Positions 33,836-45,180 of a stretch of DNA of 64,000 nt are shown piece after piece. Source of the stretch: Erythroxylum novogranatense (lineage: Eukaryota > Streptophyta > Magnoliopsida > Malpighiales > Erythroxylaceae). Below the pieces are notes generated by a model. It had not been told where the DNA came from, ran no database searches, and saw only the letters and a list, made by a program, of their open reading frames with translations. Where the stretch lies: NCBI GenBank assembly GCA_029891385.1, contig CM057231.1, positions 68,588,990 through 68,652,989 of the forward strand. Direction: 5' to 3'. The stretch's first letter is position 1. Each line of letters opens with the position of its first letter. The position numbers and the translations under genes were made by a program.

Positions 33836-35693
33836 GGGTGATATCTAACTGTAGATATAAGGGAGGATTCAAGTTTGCATTTGGAGCAGGTAGTAGCAGT
33901 AGCAGTAGCAAATGAAACTCTGGAAGGAGCTATAAATATAACAGCTCAGGTTTGACATCATTCATTTACTAGCATTATAGTAGGGTGCACCAAGGCCTAT
34001 GCTACATACCATCAGGAGGCTATTATAAATATGACCATTATGGGATTTAATAAGGGGCTTTCTAGAAATGGGATATCAACATATATCTTCTAGTGTGGTG
34101 CAACCTCCAATTTAGTAGTTATAAGGGGGATCACAATCTGGTGCTCAACAAGGGCAAAGTTTTAGAGGGAGGCATTCAAGAGGAAAATTTGGAGGCAACA
34201 ATTAGTGATAATCCTTTAGTTCTCAGCATGTAGGTCACAATCAAGCTAGGGTGTTCACCTTCACCCCTTAAGATGCACAGGCTTCAAATACAGTGGTATC
34301 TAGTATTCTTTTCATCTTTAGATTAAAAGTTATAGTTATGATAGATTTATGAGCAATTTATTCTTTTATGGAATCCAAATTTTTTATGAGACTAGAAATA
34401 TGACAAATAGAATGGAAAAATCTTTATCCATATCCATACCTCTGACTAATGCCATAAAGGTGGATGTAATCTACTATTTGTGACCTGTAATAGCCCAAAC
34501 TACCCGCCTTTAAATGTTGTTCGCTTTAGGTTACCCATCTGGCCAAGGCTCTCACGATTTTACTCTTCTAGTACCTAAGAAAACGCATCTATAGAAAAGA
34601 GGTATTTGTACCCTTAGAAGGCGTACTTCGTTCTCCTCTCCAATTAATGTAGGATCTCACAATCCACCCCTCTTAGGGCCCAGTGTCATTACATGCAAAA
34701 CGGGTCAGGAATCAGCTCTAATACCATTTTTAATAGCCCAGATCACCTGCCACAGACATTATCCACTTTGAGTTGCCCATCGGGTGAAAGCCCTCATAAT
34801 TTTGCTCATCCTACACCTTAGAAAATGCATATGTGGGGAAGAAGCATCTGTACCCTTATAAGGCATACTTCGTTCTCCTCTCCAACTGACGTGTGATCTC
34901 ATATGACCTGTGGAGGTTGATGGTAGGATATTGGTAGCTAATTTTTATAGTGCTACCAGATACAGATTTTTACGTAATATTAGAGATGGACTAATTGTTT
35001 AGTCATTACGCCACCTTGGATTATAGAGAGAAGAAAGTTACTTTTCTTATTTTGGTGATGTAAAGTATAATTTTGAGGGAGATAAGAGGACCATACCATC
35101 TAACATAGTTTTGACATAAGTAAATAATAAGATGCTCAGACAAGGGTGTTAAGGGTTCTTGGCCTCAGTTAAGGATACGTCCTTAGAAATTATCAACCTT
35201 TAAAATGTTCTAGGAGTTTGAAAGCTTCCATATGTATTTCTTGAAGAGTTACTAAGGCTACCTTTAGAAAGAGATATCAAGTTATGAATTGATCTAGTAC
35301 TTAGTGCAACTTGAATTTTTATACCTTTATATGGAATGAAACATGTAGAGTTAAAAGAAATTAAAATAACAGTTGTAGCATTTATTGGACAATGGTTTCA
35401 TCAGACTAAGAAAATCACTATAGGATACGCTAGTATTATTTGTAAAGAAAAAGGATGGTTCTCCTCAATTATGTGTTGACTATAGGAAGTTGAATAACGT
35501 GACCATCTATAACAAGTATCTGTTACCACAAATTGATGATTTGTTTGATGAAATTTAGGGTGCTAGGTATTTTTTGAAGATAGACCTAAGGTCTAGATAT
35601 GATCCGCTAAGAATCAAAGGAGATGATATACTTAAATTTTCATTTAGGACTCGATACTACCATCATAAATTCCTAGCAATGTCATTTGGAATC
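33836..35693 (+). pseudogene. Ty3/gypsy relic: gag tail, protease, RT start
   Basis: A Gly/Ser/Arg-rich gag tail (about 34130-34200) is followed by QARVFTFTP-DAQASNTVV (about 34240-34300) and a YSFMESKFF block, the start of a gypsy aspartic protease; its D-S/T-G is decayed. After the MITE at 34489-34903 the frame resumes at VEVDGRILVANF. The linker to RT is visible as LEIINL..VLGV.KLPYVFLEELLRLPLERDI, then ELKEIKITVV. RT begins with [18 protein letters not shown] and ends at [17 protein letters not shown] (35690), where Harbinger sequence takes over. The wording of the linker favours a chromovirus such as the Tekay lineage. Many stops; dead. Confidence 0.85.
34489..34903. mobile_element. 415-bp MITE-like insertion, two tandem monomers, 8-bp duplication
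   Basis: The unit beginning AATAGCCCAAACTACCCGCC is repeated from about 34731 (AATAGCCCAGATCACCTGCC). Both monomers share the parts with a CTTCGTTCTCCTCTCCAA block and GATCTCA. It is flanked by TGACCTGT at 34481-34488 and 34904-34911. An 8-bp duplication is typical of hAT-superfamily elements. The insert sits inside the gypsy protease coding region, and removing it restores protein similarity across the join. I recall a very similar repeat (TGTAATAGCCC...) as common in several dicot genomes, including cucurbits. Confidence 0.7.
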
Positions 35694-36408
35694 AATATAA
35701 TATGCAACGTAAAAACTACACAAATTATTTTATTTTGTATCATTTTCTCTAATATCTTCCATTGAGCCTTAATAACACTGAAAGCCCTCTCAATACAACT
35801 TCTAAATGATGAATTAGCTTGATTATAAACTTTTCGAGATCCTCTTGGATTTGAACCATGAAACTCCGATTGATGATAACTTGCCTTTGGGTAAGGTGCC
35901 AAATATCCTTCTCTTTCCAAATAGCCTTTGTCAACCAAGTAACATTTACCTAAGTTTCCATAGAAGCAATATAAATAGTATAAATGATTTCATAAAAGGT
36001 CTAAATCATGAATAGTGAATCTTACAGATCTTAAAATTACCTATTGGTAGTTTTGAAATTTTAAGTCTCAGATTACTGATTGTATCAAGGAAAATATGAG
36101 AATCATGTGTTGATCCCTCCCAACCCACTAAAACATATGTAAATAGTAAGCTAAAGTAACATGCTACCAATATATTTGTTGTTGTTATTCTTTTATGTCC
36201 TCTAAATCTCATTTGATCCTCCTCTGTAACAACTGCTGCTACATGTGTATCATAAATAACTCCAATGGAATCCTAATATAAAAAATTAATTATAAAATGA
36301 TAAAACAACATTTTTCAATGGAAAATATAATGAAGGGGGAGGAACAACATATTCAGTTACCTTAAAATGTCGCATATATCTAACATCATTGGCAATTTGT
36401 GGTGGAAT
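35694..36408 (-). pseudogene. Harbinger transposase, C-terminal half (DDE)
   Basis: Reading on the minus strand from 36408: IPPQIANDVRYMRHFK, an intron of about 85 bp (about 36360-36275), then DSIGVIYDTHV, RFRGHKRITTTNILVAC, YVLVGWEGSTHDSHIF (second catalytic Asp present), and after a frame change [34 protein letters not shown] (catalytic Glu present). In active relatives the first block reads GxIDGTH; here the Asp is replaced by Tyr and the next Gly by Asp. The C-terminus is cut near an LHI block at about 35690. Confidence 0.88.
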
Positions 36409-38058
36409 TGTTGGCCCCTGAAATTTTTTTCATTGAAGTTAAGCATGATTAAACAAATTATGAGGTTTATTGGGTTAATTATTTTTGGAGTTAATTATTA
36501 CGTCAAAGTTAGTACGATTTTATTGCATGGGTTAATGGAATTAATGTGTTAAGGTTATAAGAATGTTCAAGGGTGTCTTTGGCAAGACATTTAAGGTTAA
36601 AAGAACATAAGCCTATAAGGAAGGGTAAAATGGACTTTTTAGGCTTATTAAGGGTAAAAAGGGGAAGAAGAATTTGTTGTCTTGCTTATTAAGGAGAGAA
36701 AAACGTGAATTGAGAGAGAAGAATGAAAATAAAAGAGAGAAAGAAGAGAGTTTCGGTAGAGAGGAGAGAAAACAAGGAAAGATAGTTAGGGTTTCATCAT
36801 TTCTTGGTTTTAAAGAAAGAGTTTGAGGTTATTCAATAAGGAAAAAAGGTAGAGGAAGAGAAGAGCTTCCATTTGAACTAAAGATCTCTTCATTTGGTGA
36901 AGAATCAAGGTAAGATCATTTTGAATCTTTTGAGTTTTTAGAAGGATTATAGTTCATGGAGTTTAGGAAACGTATGGGTTTAAGAATTCTAGGATCAATT
37001 TTAGTGAATATGTCTTATGAGTTCTCCAATTTCAATTCCTATTGAATGGAAAGTTTGTCCTTAATAAAAGGAATCAAGATAGGCAAGCGGAGCAAGAGTA
37101 GAGGCATTTTTGAGTAAGTCTTTAAGCAAGAAATTCAAGGTGAGTACATGTTTATAATAGAGTAAATAAGCCACTAATGTTTTCTTTGAATCAAAGAAGT
37201 TTTATGATTTCAATTGTATCATAAGTGTTGCATTTATTACTTTTGAATGATTAGAGAAATTACAATACGCTGTTATATAAATTGTGTGATGATTTATGAA
37301 AAGACTTTGGGAGTTTTTTTTTAAAGATAACATGTTTATGAAATCATGTCTTCGAAATATCTCATGTTTATGAAAAAACAAGTTTTGGAAATATGTCATT
37401 TTAAGCAACAAGTTTACAAGTCATGGACTACATGTTATGTCATGAACTACATGCTATGTGGGTTTTTGGTGATCCTCTAAGTTAAGTCAAGTACAATTAG
37501 ACTAAAGTCTTCTCCCGCCTACCCATTAGTGGCATGGAGCTCCTTCATGGACTCCCCTAAGTTCACGGCTATGCAAAACCATTATATGGGATTGTGTTAG
37601 TACGTTTTGTTCATGAGAATCATGACTATGCAAGACCATTATTTGGGAATATGTTAGTTCATTCTGTCTATGAACCTCCCAAACAATTCTGATATGCTTA
37701 TGTGCTTATGTTATGTTAACAAGTTTGATGTATTCATGTTTTGCAATTCGTGAACTTTGGTTAAGGTTTTGAGAATGATGCAATTTATGATTTCAATTTA
37801 AATTTTATATTAACCAATGAACATTTACAAGGTTTTGTTTATTTTTTCGTTATAAACTGTTGCCCATGAGCTTTCAAGCTCACCCCCTTTTCATCCCATC
37901 TTCAAGTGAAGAAAATGAGATTGAGTAACTGAGAGTCGAGGCATCATTATACTTTTGCAATGTTTTGTAAATTAAGTTAGATTTTGTATAAGCAAGGCTT
38001 TAGATGCATATCGAGAATTATTGGGTGTTATATCTTTTGGATATTGGATTTTGATATC

Positions 38059-41000
38059 TGTTGGGCCCCGAAAATTTTTTTATTTGAATTAATTATTTAT
38101 TGATTTATGGATTTATTCGTTAATTATTTTTATTTTACCTTAATTGATTTAATTATGTGTTTATATAGATATTTTTATGTTTGGCTTGGAAATTAGAAGT
38201 TGGGACTTTAAATGAAGGCTTGGACCTAATATTGGAAAGTATGGGCTTTAGGAATGAATGAATAAGAAGAAGGAGGATTAGAAATTAATGGATGATGTGT
38301 AGTGGGCTTGTAGAAGGAGGAGAGCCCAATAGAGTTGCTTGTGAGTTATAAGAAGGAGAGCTCCAAAACTATGTAGTTTTGGGAGGAGGGCTTTAAGTTG
38401 AGATATATAAAAGAGTTAAAGAGTTAAGTTATTAGAGAAGAGAAGTAGCAAAGTGACGTAAGTCACTTGAAGGAAGAAAGTTAAAAAGGTGAGCTAGCAA
38501 GGAGAGGAGAGCTTCGGCCAAGAGAGCAAGGGAGAGCCGTAGGAGGCTTGGAGGAAAGGAGAAAGAAGAAGAAAGAAGGAGAAAAAGAGAAGAAATTTTC
38601 TTGCGAGAGGTAAGTTTTACCTTTGCTTAAGCTAGGCTTAAGAATGGTGTAAGATGGAAGTTAGGGTTTGTGTAGAGATTGAAGAAAGATAGAGAGAAAG
38701 GTGAGATCTATGGAGTTTGGGGACTTTTAAGCTAAGGTCTTGGGTATTCTAGCTTAAATGACTTATGGGTAGGTTAGGTTTAAAGTATACGTTTATTTTG
38801 CTTGATTTTTATGAATGCTATGCTTTCTTTTAGAATATAAATAGTGAATGGAGTATGTTTTGATTGAAGGAAATCAAGAGAACCCCACTCACGACAAGGA
38901 GGAAGGGCAATCTTGAATTCGGATACCGACGATAGGTGGGTAACATTTTTATAGTTGTGGTGTAATAGGCAAATGCCCTATGTATGCTATCTTTGATAAT
39001 TATGTGCATATTGAAAGTGTATTTCCTTTGATTTGAAAGTAAAGTGTGAAACTATGATGATTCGAAAGAATGAAAGAAGCATAAAATGCTAGTCTTGTGC
39101 TTGAATATGTGATCATAAATTGGTTGTGATTGGGCGAGAGAAAACCTACTTCGATAAGTCACGTGCACGTTGACCCCCCTTTTGCCTTCTCCCGGTAGCC
39201 CGCTTGTGGCCCACGAGATCTGAAAATGGACTCGTCTTGTTTACGGTAAACTTCAGTTTCCTTCGTTTTTATGGAACTCTCGAGCCAAATGTGTGCATTT
39301 CATCATTTAATTATGTTTATGATGCATAATATGTGTTTTTAATTGCAAGAGGATTCCATGTTATGCCTTATGTGATGAGTTGAGTTAATTGTGATTTATG
39401 TGACAAAGTTGAGTATTTCAGCATATTATGTAAATTGCTAATGCTTTGGATTATTAATGATGTGTTGTGTGGCTCATTACTCGATGGCTATAAACATGTT
39501 AACCACTGAGCCGTGTTAGCTCACCCCTTTCTCCCTCCTCAGGTGCAAATTCAAGTTGAGAGCTGAACCTTGCAAAAAGCTTCGGGCATCACTCCAAAAA
39601 ATTTAGCTTCTTTTGTATTAAGTTAGTAACTAGCTTTTGGAATAGCTTTGTAAGCATATTGATCATTGAGCATCTCATCTTTTGTATTTTGTACTTGATC
39701 TTGATGAATATGCTAATATGTAACCAAAGCTATGCATGAATCTTTGTTATGATTTGAAAAGAGTATGAGAGCTCCAATACTCTCTTATCTTGTGTTGATG
39801 TTGATTTGTGTCTTGTGTATGGCCTTGAAATAGTGTGTATGAGTATTATTAATTGTTGAGTTCTTTGATGAGGTTGCCTTGAGAGAGCTCATTTGGAAAT
39901 GTGCCAAGGATTTGTGAGTTGTGGAAGTTTCTGCAAAATTCTGGGTAGGTTGTGTTTTCTGCAATTTCTGTGTTGTTATAGGTTAATTGGGATTATTGAG
40001 ACTCCTTGAGAGTGATAGGTGAGCTGTAGAGCTCTCCCAGGAGGTTTTATGAGTTATTCATGATGTGTCAAATTGGTAGGTGTGGTTGTTAGAATTAAAT
40101 GCAGGTGCTGTCAAATTGACAGATCTTAGGCAAAAGCTTCGAGTCCACTTTTGACCCTTATAGAGTTGGAGTTTAGGTCGGTGATATTCATGAAAGTTGT
40201 AGATAATTCTTTTACCTTTTCCATAGACACTAAGTTTGCTAAATTTGGAGTTCTGAGTCAAAAGTTATGGAGGTCGCAAATTCTGGTGTTGTTAGGGAGA
40301 GCTAGTCGATTGGCCTTAATGTAAATTTTTGATCCCCTTAGAGTCCAAACTTGCTTGTGAGTCATTCTTGAAAAATATAGGTTTTCTTCTAGCTTTCCAA
40401 CGCTTCCGACTGTGTCTGATTTGGAGCTCGGAATCAAAAGTTATGAGGGTTAAAAGTCAGATAGGACGGGCTGTAGGCAAGTCCCCAGCGCCATGGGCGA
40501 GCGCCGAGCCTCCCATCTTGTCGAGCCCAGCCCAGCTCTCCCATGTCTTGGCGGCGCCAAGAGCTCGGCATGCCGAGCTCTTGCGAGCATTTGTGGTCGG
40601 CTTCTGGTCGACCGACCCCTCTTCCTTCTTTTGGCCATAACATGTTGTGTAGACCTCCGATCGACCTCATTTTTTCGAAGCGATGGATTTATAAGAGATT
40701 TTTCTAACTTTATACATCTGATTTATTAGTTTTTATTTTAAATTGAAAAAGGTGGTTTGGAACAAAGTGTGGAGGTTGGCTGATCAAGTCCGAATATACT
40801 TTACTAATTTTGAAATATCTTGAGCTACAGAGTTCCGATCGAGGCGATTCTTATTTTAAATTAAACTAGAGACATAAACCTACAAGTTTTATGAAGGAAC
40901 CAATTGGCAGTTTAGCCTCTAAAGTTTTCAAATTCTGAAATGAAGTCGGTTGAGAGTCGGTTTTCACTGTTTTCTTTAAGATAGTATTTTTTACCATAAC

Positions 41001-41195
41001 TTTTACATTTCTAATCCGAATTGAGCGTTTTCAGTGGCGTTGGAATCGTGAGAGCATGAGGAACAATTTTTTATTAAAAAACAAATCCCAAATTTTCTAT
41101 TAAAAGCTTCTCTATTTGTGGTCAGTTGTGTTCAGTTTTGGGTCCTCTATGCTTGTGTGTTTCCGAATGTTGGGCCTCGGAGACGGGGTCCAACA
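38059..41195 (+). mobile_element. Solo LTR S2 nested in X (3.1 kb)
   Basis: Starts TGTTGGGCCCCGA at 38059 and ends ACGGGGTCCAACA at 41195. The perfect duplication ATATC is at 38054-38058 and 41196-41200. No protein-coding sequence inside. Order: purine-rich with GAGGTAAG (about 38607), GGTGGGTAAC (about 38935), gagccgtgttagctcacccc (about 39509), then the arrays of ~180-bp units (left anchors 40190 and about 40368; right anchors 40635, 40814, 40994) around a GC-rich stretch (40445-40630). Unlike S1, the arrays lie near the 3' end. Confidence 0.8.
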
Positions 41196-41354
41196 ATATC
41201 GATAATGTAATGTGGCTTGCAATGCCATTAAAGCTTGGTAAACTCTTATAATTAGAGTTAATGAAATATAGATTGTGTATGGATGATGTGAGTTGAAATT
41301 AGATATATGGGAAGAAGTTATCAACTTGAGTTGGTGATTTTGAATATGAATTGT

Positions 41355-41397
41355 TGATATATATATATAAACACACGCACACACACGCACACACATA
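41355..41397. repeat. Microsatellite (TA then CA-type)
   Basis: A TA run is followed by CACACG/CACACA repeats at 41359-41397. Confidence 0.8.
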
Positions 41398-41824
41398 AGT
41401 GATATATTATGGAAAAGAAAGATAGGAATTATGAACGATGAGATGCAGTTGAATGTGATGAGTCAAATAAGTTGAGATTTGAGAGTTTAATGAAGTCAAT
41501 CTGGTAGTTGAATGGATAAGAATGATGTTGTATTAGAGGAAGTGAAATTGGGAAAATTTTTAAGTCTTTCATAAGGGTAAATTTATGTTCTAGTTTCTGG
41601 GGAAAACTGTATTAACTTAGGTTGAATTAGACAAGGTTGTCTTCTAGAAAGTTATAGCTTATCTTTCTAGCTTTCCAATGATATATAGTATGAAATTTTT
41701 GAACATCGGAGTCGAACGTTATGATCTTTATAAGTAGAGGTGCTCTGGAGAGTGTAGTTAGTGATTTAGAACTTTTGGGTATATGAGGAAGACCCAGTAG
41801 AAATACCTTCGTCTGATGTATCTT

Positions 41825-41950
41825 AGACTGAATCATCTAATGCACTGTAGACTAAATCATTTGGTGCACTGTAGACTGAATCATCTAATGCATTGTAGAC
41901 TGAATCATTTGATCCATTGTAGATTGAATTGCCTTATACATCTCAGACTA
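41825..41950. repeat. 24-bp minisatellite in X
   Basis: Units beginning AGACTGAATCATCTAATGCA recur every 24 bp, about five times, with scattered changes. It lies between two left-type 180-bp units of element X. Confidence 0.7.
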
Positions 41951-43305
41951 AATCATCTGGCCTTTCATCTGGTCTAAGTTTGACCCTCTAGATGACAAAA
42001 TCTCACTCAATGTTTTCATAAAAGTTGTAGATCTATAAGTACTCTTTCAAACCATCTAATAATGACCTTGATCCGATATCTCTAGAGAAAGTTATGCCAA
42101 TTGTCCAAAAATAGGTCTTAGATTAAAGCCTATCATCTGACCTTTAGTTTGATATCATCTGACCCTATCATCTGGTTCAATTTTGAACCTCTGGATGACA
42201 GAGTCTATCTTCAAGGTCTTATGAAAATTGTAGATCTATAGTTATTCTTTGAAACCGTCCTAAGATGACCTTTATCATACATCTCTAGAGAAAGTTATAC
42301 TAGTTGTCCCAAAATAGATTCAATATAATTGAGGAAAAAAGACTTATTTGATTCTTTCAACCATAACTACATCATCTGACCTCGAAATGAGATTATTTTT
42401 TTGTTTCTGAATAAACTAGAGACATAGAACTATAAATTATCTGAAGGAATTTAATTTTAATTCAGTCTCTAAGACTTTCAAAGTCTAGTTGAAAGTTGGG
42501 TATAGTGTACTGTTTCAGTTTAATAATAGTCTGAAAATGTTTAGTCCCTAACTTTCAGATTTTTGAACCAAATTGAATAATCTTAGTGTCATTAGAAACT
42601 TAAGAAAATGGGGAACAAATGTTCTGAAGAAGTCAAATTGTAATTTAGGTTTGAGGTTTCCCAAAATCTGTTTTGAAATAAGAGAAATGAGTTTGTTTTT
42701 TTATACTTAACAGGTGTTGGCACGACACCCTTATGGGATGATGGCCAATGAGGGTTACTGGAAATAACCCTAGAGGATAATTTACACATGTCTTAGGATG
42801 CTCCGGATAGTTGGGCTAAAAAAATGGTGCCTAATAGTTGATTATAAACATGTACCACCTTGAATTTCTTGCTTAAAGACTTGCTAAAAAATGCTTCTAG
42901 ACTTACTCCTCTTGCTTCTCTTGATTCCCTTTATTAAAGACAAAATTCCCATTCAATAGGAATTGAAATTGGAGAACTCATAAGACATATTCACTAAAAT
43001 TGATCCTAGAATTCCTAAACCCATACATTTTCTAAACTCCATGAACTAAATTCCTTCCAAAAATTCAAAAGATTCAAAATGATCTTACCTTGATTCTTCA
43101 CCAAATGAAGAGATCTTTGATTCAAATGGAAGCTCTTATTTTCCTCTACCTTTTTCCCTTCTTGAATAACCTTAAACTCTCTCTTAAAAAGAAAGAAATG
43201 ATGAAACCTTAACTATCTTTCCTTCTTTTCTCTCCTCTCCATCGAAACTCTCTTTTTTCTCTCTTCTATTTTTGTTCTTCTCTCTCAATTCACAATTTTC
43301 TCTTC

Positions 43306-44060
43306 TTAACAAGCAATAAAACATATTATTCTTCCCCTTTTTACCCTTAATGAGCCTAAAAAGTCTATTTTACCCTTCCTTATAGGCTTATGTTCTTTTA
43401 ACCTTAAGTGTCTTGCCAAAAACACCCTTAAGCCGTGTAATAAAATCCTACTAACCTTGACATAATAATTAACTCCAAAAATAGTTAATCCAATAAATCT
43501 CATAATTTGTTTAATCATGCTTAACTTCAATGAAAAAAAATTTCGAGGGTCAACAAGAATGTCCTCGAATTCGGGATATTTTGGTATGAGTATATCCCTT
43601 GAAAATCCTTCTATAGCAATCAAAAATTCTTTAGAAACTCTACTCACAGTTTCACCATAATATTGAAAACGCTCTTGAGTATCTCTATTAGAGGAACCTT
43701 TACTTAGGACATACACAAATAAATTGACTTTCTCCAAAATAGACATTATATCTGAAGGTCTCAAACAGTAATTATTTTCCAAGATCATAGATAATTGACG
43801 AAATGTATTTTGATTCATCCTAAATGTATTAAAACACCTTTTTTTATGACCATTCAATAATTCATTCATCCATAGTTCTCCTATTTGATAGGAAGCCATA
43901 CATGGTTCCTTGTATATATGGTTAAAAAATACACACTCATGTGACTCACTACACAAGTCATCGAATCCCAAATATGACCCACTACATAAGCCATCGAATT
44001 CCAAAACTCAATCTCATCGTCCAAAATTGTTTCATTTCAGAAGTTGCATAATTTGCATAA
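43306..44060 (-). pseudogene. Harbinger transposase, N-terminal half, fused to LTR read-through
   Basis: From about 44060 (MDDNVMQIMQLL, then stops) the protein runs through ASYQIGELWMNELLNGHKKR, CFNTFRMNQNTFRQLSMILE, DTQERFQYYGETVSRVSKEF and IPKYPEFEDI, typical of the HARBI1/ALP1-like helical N-terminal region. At 43555 element X begins. The open frame continues by chance for about 80 codons into X (to 43306); that tail is not transposase. Confidence 0.87.
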
Positions 44061-44308
44061 CATTATCATCCATACCTAAAGATCAATAAGTAAAACTATA
44101 TTGTAAATAAACAAGACACTTATATGTCTAAATATAAAGAAATAAATAATATAACACATAATAAAATTATAGATTACCAATAAGATAACATAATATAATA
44201 AAATAAGATAACCAAATTCATAATGTCTTAAAATCATTGTGTCAACATAACTGCATAGATAATAAAAATAGTAAACTAAATATAGTAATGGATAGATAGA
44301 AACAATGT

Positions 44309-45180
44309 TTAATGCTTTTTATGTTTGTCATACTCATACATAAACTTTAGGTATTCAACCCTCTTTGTATCATTTGGTAAACCAAAAAAAATGGACTTTC
44401 TTTGCAGATCTTCAATCAACATGCAAGCAAAGTAAATTTCAGAAGTACCAATCTCTAAACTAGGCAAAGTACATATTTTTCCCAAAGCATTTGTAACATC
44501 ATGATGTGACACACCAGCACCAGTACTTTGTGATGCACTAATATTCATTGTGTACAAATTTTTCGTAATGGATCTATTCATCTCCATTGTTGCTCTCTGT
44601 CTCTGTTGAATCAATTGCATTATATTGTCAAGCCTCTCATACATTGTTGCAGACCTTCCTACCCTTTTAACGAAATCAGTTCTTCACTCTTATTACTTTG
44701 TAAACTATCACTCTCCAAAACCCTTTTGCGTCTTCTTCTCTCACTCCCTTCATCATGTGTAGCTTGAGGGGTCAGGGTAGATTCTCTCCACACTTCTTTC
44801 CAATTGTTTAGACCACTAGTCTCATCTATATTCTCATGATCATGATAGCATGACAATTGATGATGAACATTATAACTATTAGGTAGAGAAGGAGTATATA
44901 CTTCCTTAACTTCTCGGTGTCCTTGTAGAGGGTCAGCCACAGGACAAAATGTAGTCTCTCCTTGGGCCAAACTTCCAAAAAGTTAATCTAACTTACACTT
45001 AAGCTCAAGTTTAAGCCCTTCCTCTTTAAATGTTTTAAAATTGATGTCATCCCACAAAAAATTAAATAACTTATATTTAACTAACTATTTAGCATTAGAG
45101 TAAAGAAAAATAATTTAAATTAGGGAAAAGGAATAACCTTAATCTTCAAAGTCCACAACTCCTCGCGAGCAACAATTTTT
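44309..45180 (-). pseudogene. Harbinger ORF1 (Myb/SANT-like), middle and C-terminal part
   Basis: After the copia insert the reading resumes at IVAREELWTLKIK (45175-45137), then an intron-like stretch to about 45070, then FKTFKEEGLKLE, a stop, LFGSLAQGETTFCPVADP (about 44985-44932), a Ser/Arg-rich linker, and the conserved C-terminal part from MYERLDNIMQLIQQRQ to YLKFMYEYDKHKKH ending at 44309. A frame change at about 44650 separates the two open pieces. The protein family binds the element ends and partners the transposase. Confidence 0.8.

Larger units (their letters stand above)
36409..43555. mobile_element. Composite element X: same LTR start at both ends, inverted
   Basis: X starts TGTTGGCCCCTGAAATTTTT at 36409. 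On the minus strand from 43555 it also starts TGTTGACCCTCGAAATTTTT. The two ends stay alike for about 0.7 kb (36409-37160 and 42845-43555, inverted). Flanks are GGAAT (36404-36408) and AGAAT (43556-43560), a 5-bp duplication with one mismatch, and the host codon frame confirms the insertion point. Inside, plus-strand order is a purine-rich block with AAGGTAAG (36912), ggcatggagctcc (about 37536), CATGAGCTTTCAAGCTCACC (about 37868), the nested solo LTR S2, then 180-bp-type units (41620-42600). X is a rearranged member of the long-LTR family, not a normal LTR element. Confidence 0.7.

Noticed and set aside
36367..36552. Plus-strand 61-codon frame at the left edge of X
   Set aside because: It spans the Harbinger/X junction and mirrors the read-through above; no independent support.
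43306..43555. C-terminal 80 residues of the transposase frame as a new domain
   Set aside because: This part is chance read-through into the inverted LTR of element X; the true continuation is at 36408 on the other side of the insertion.
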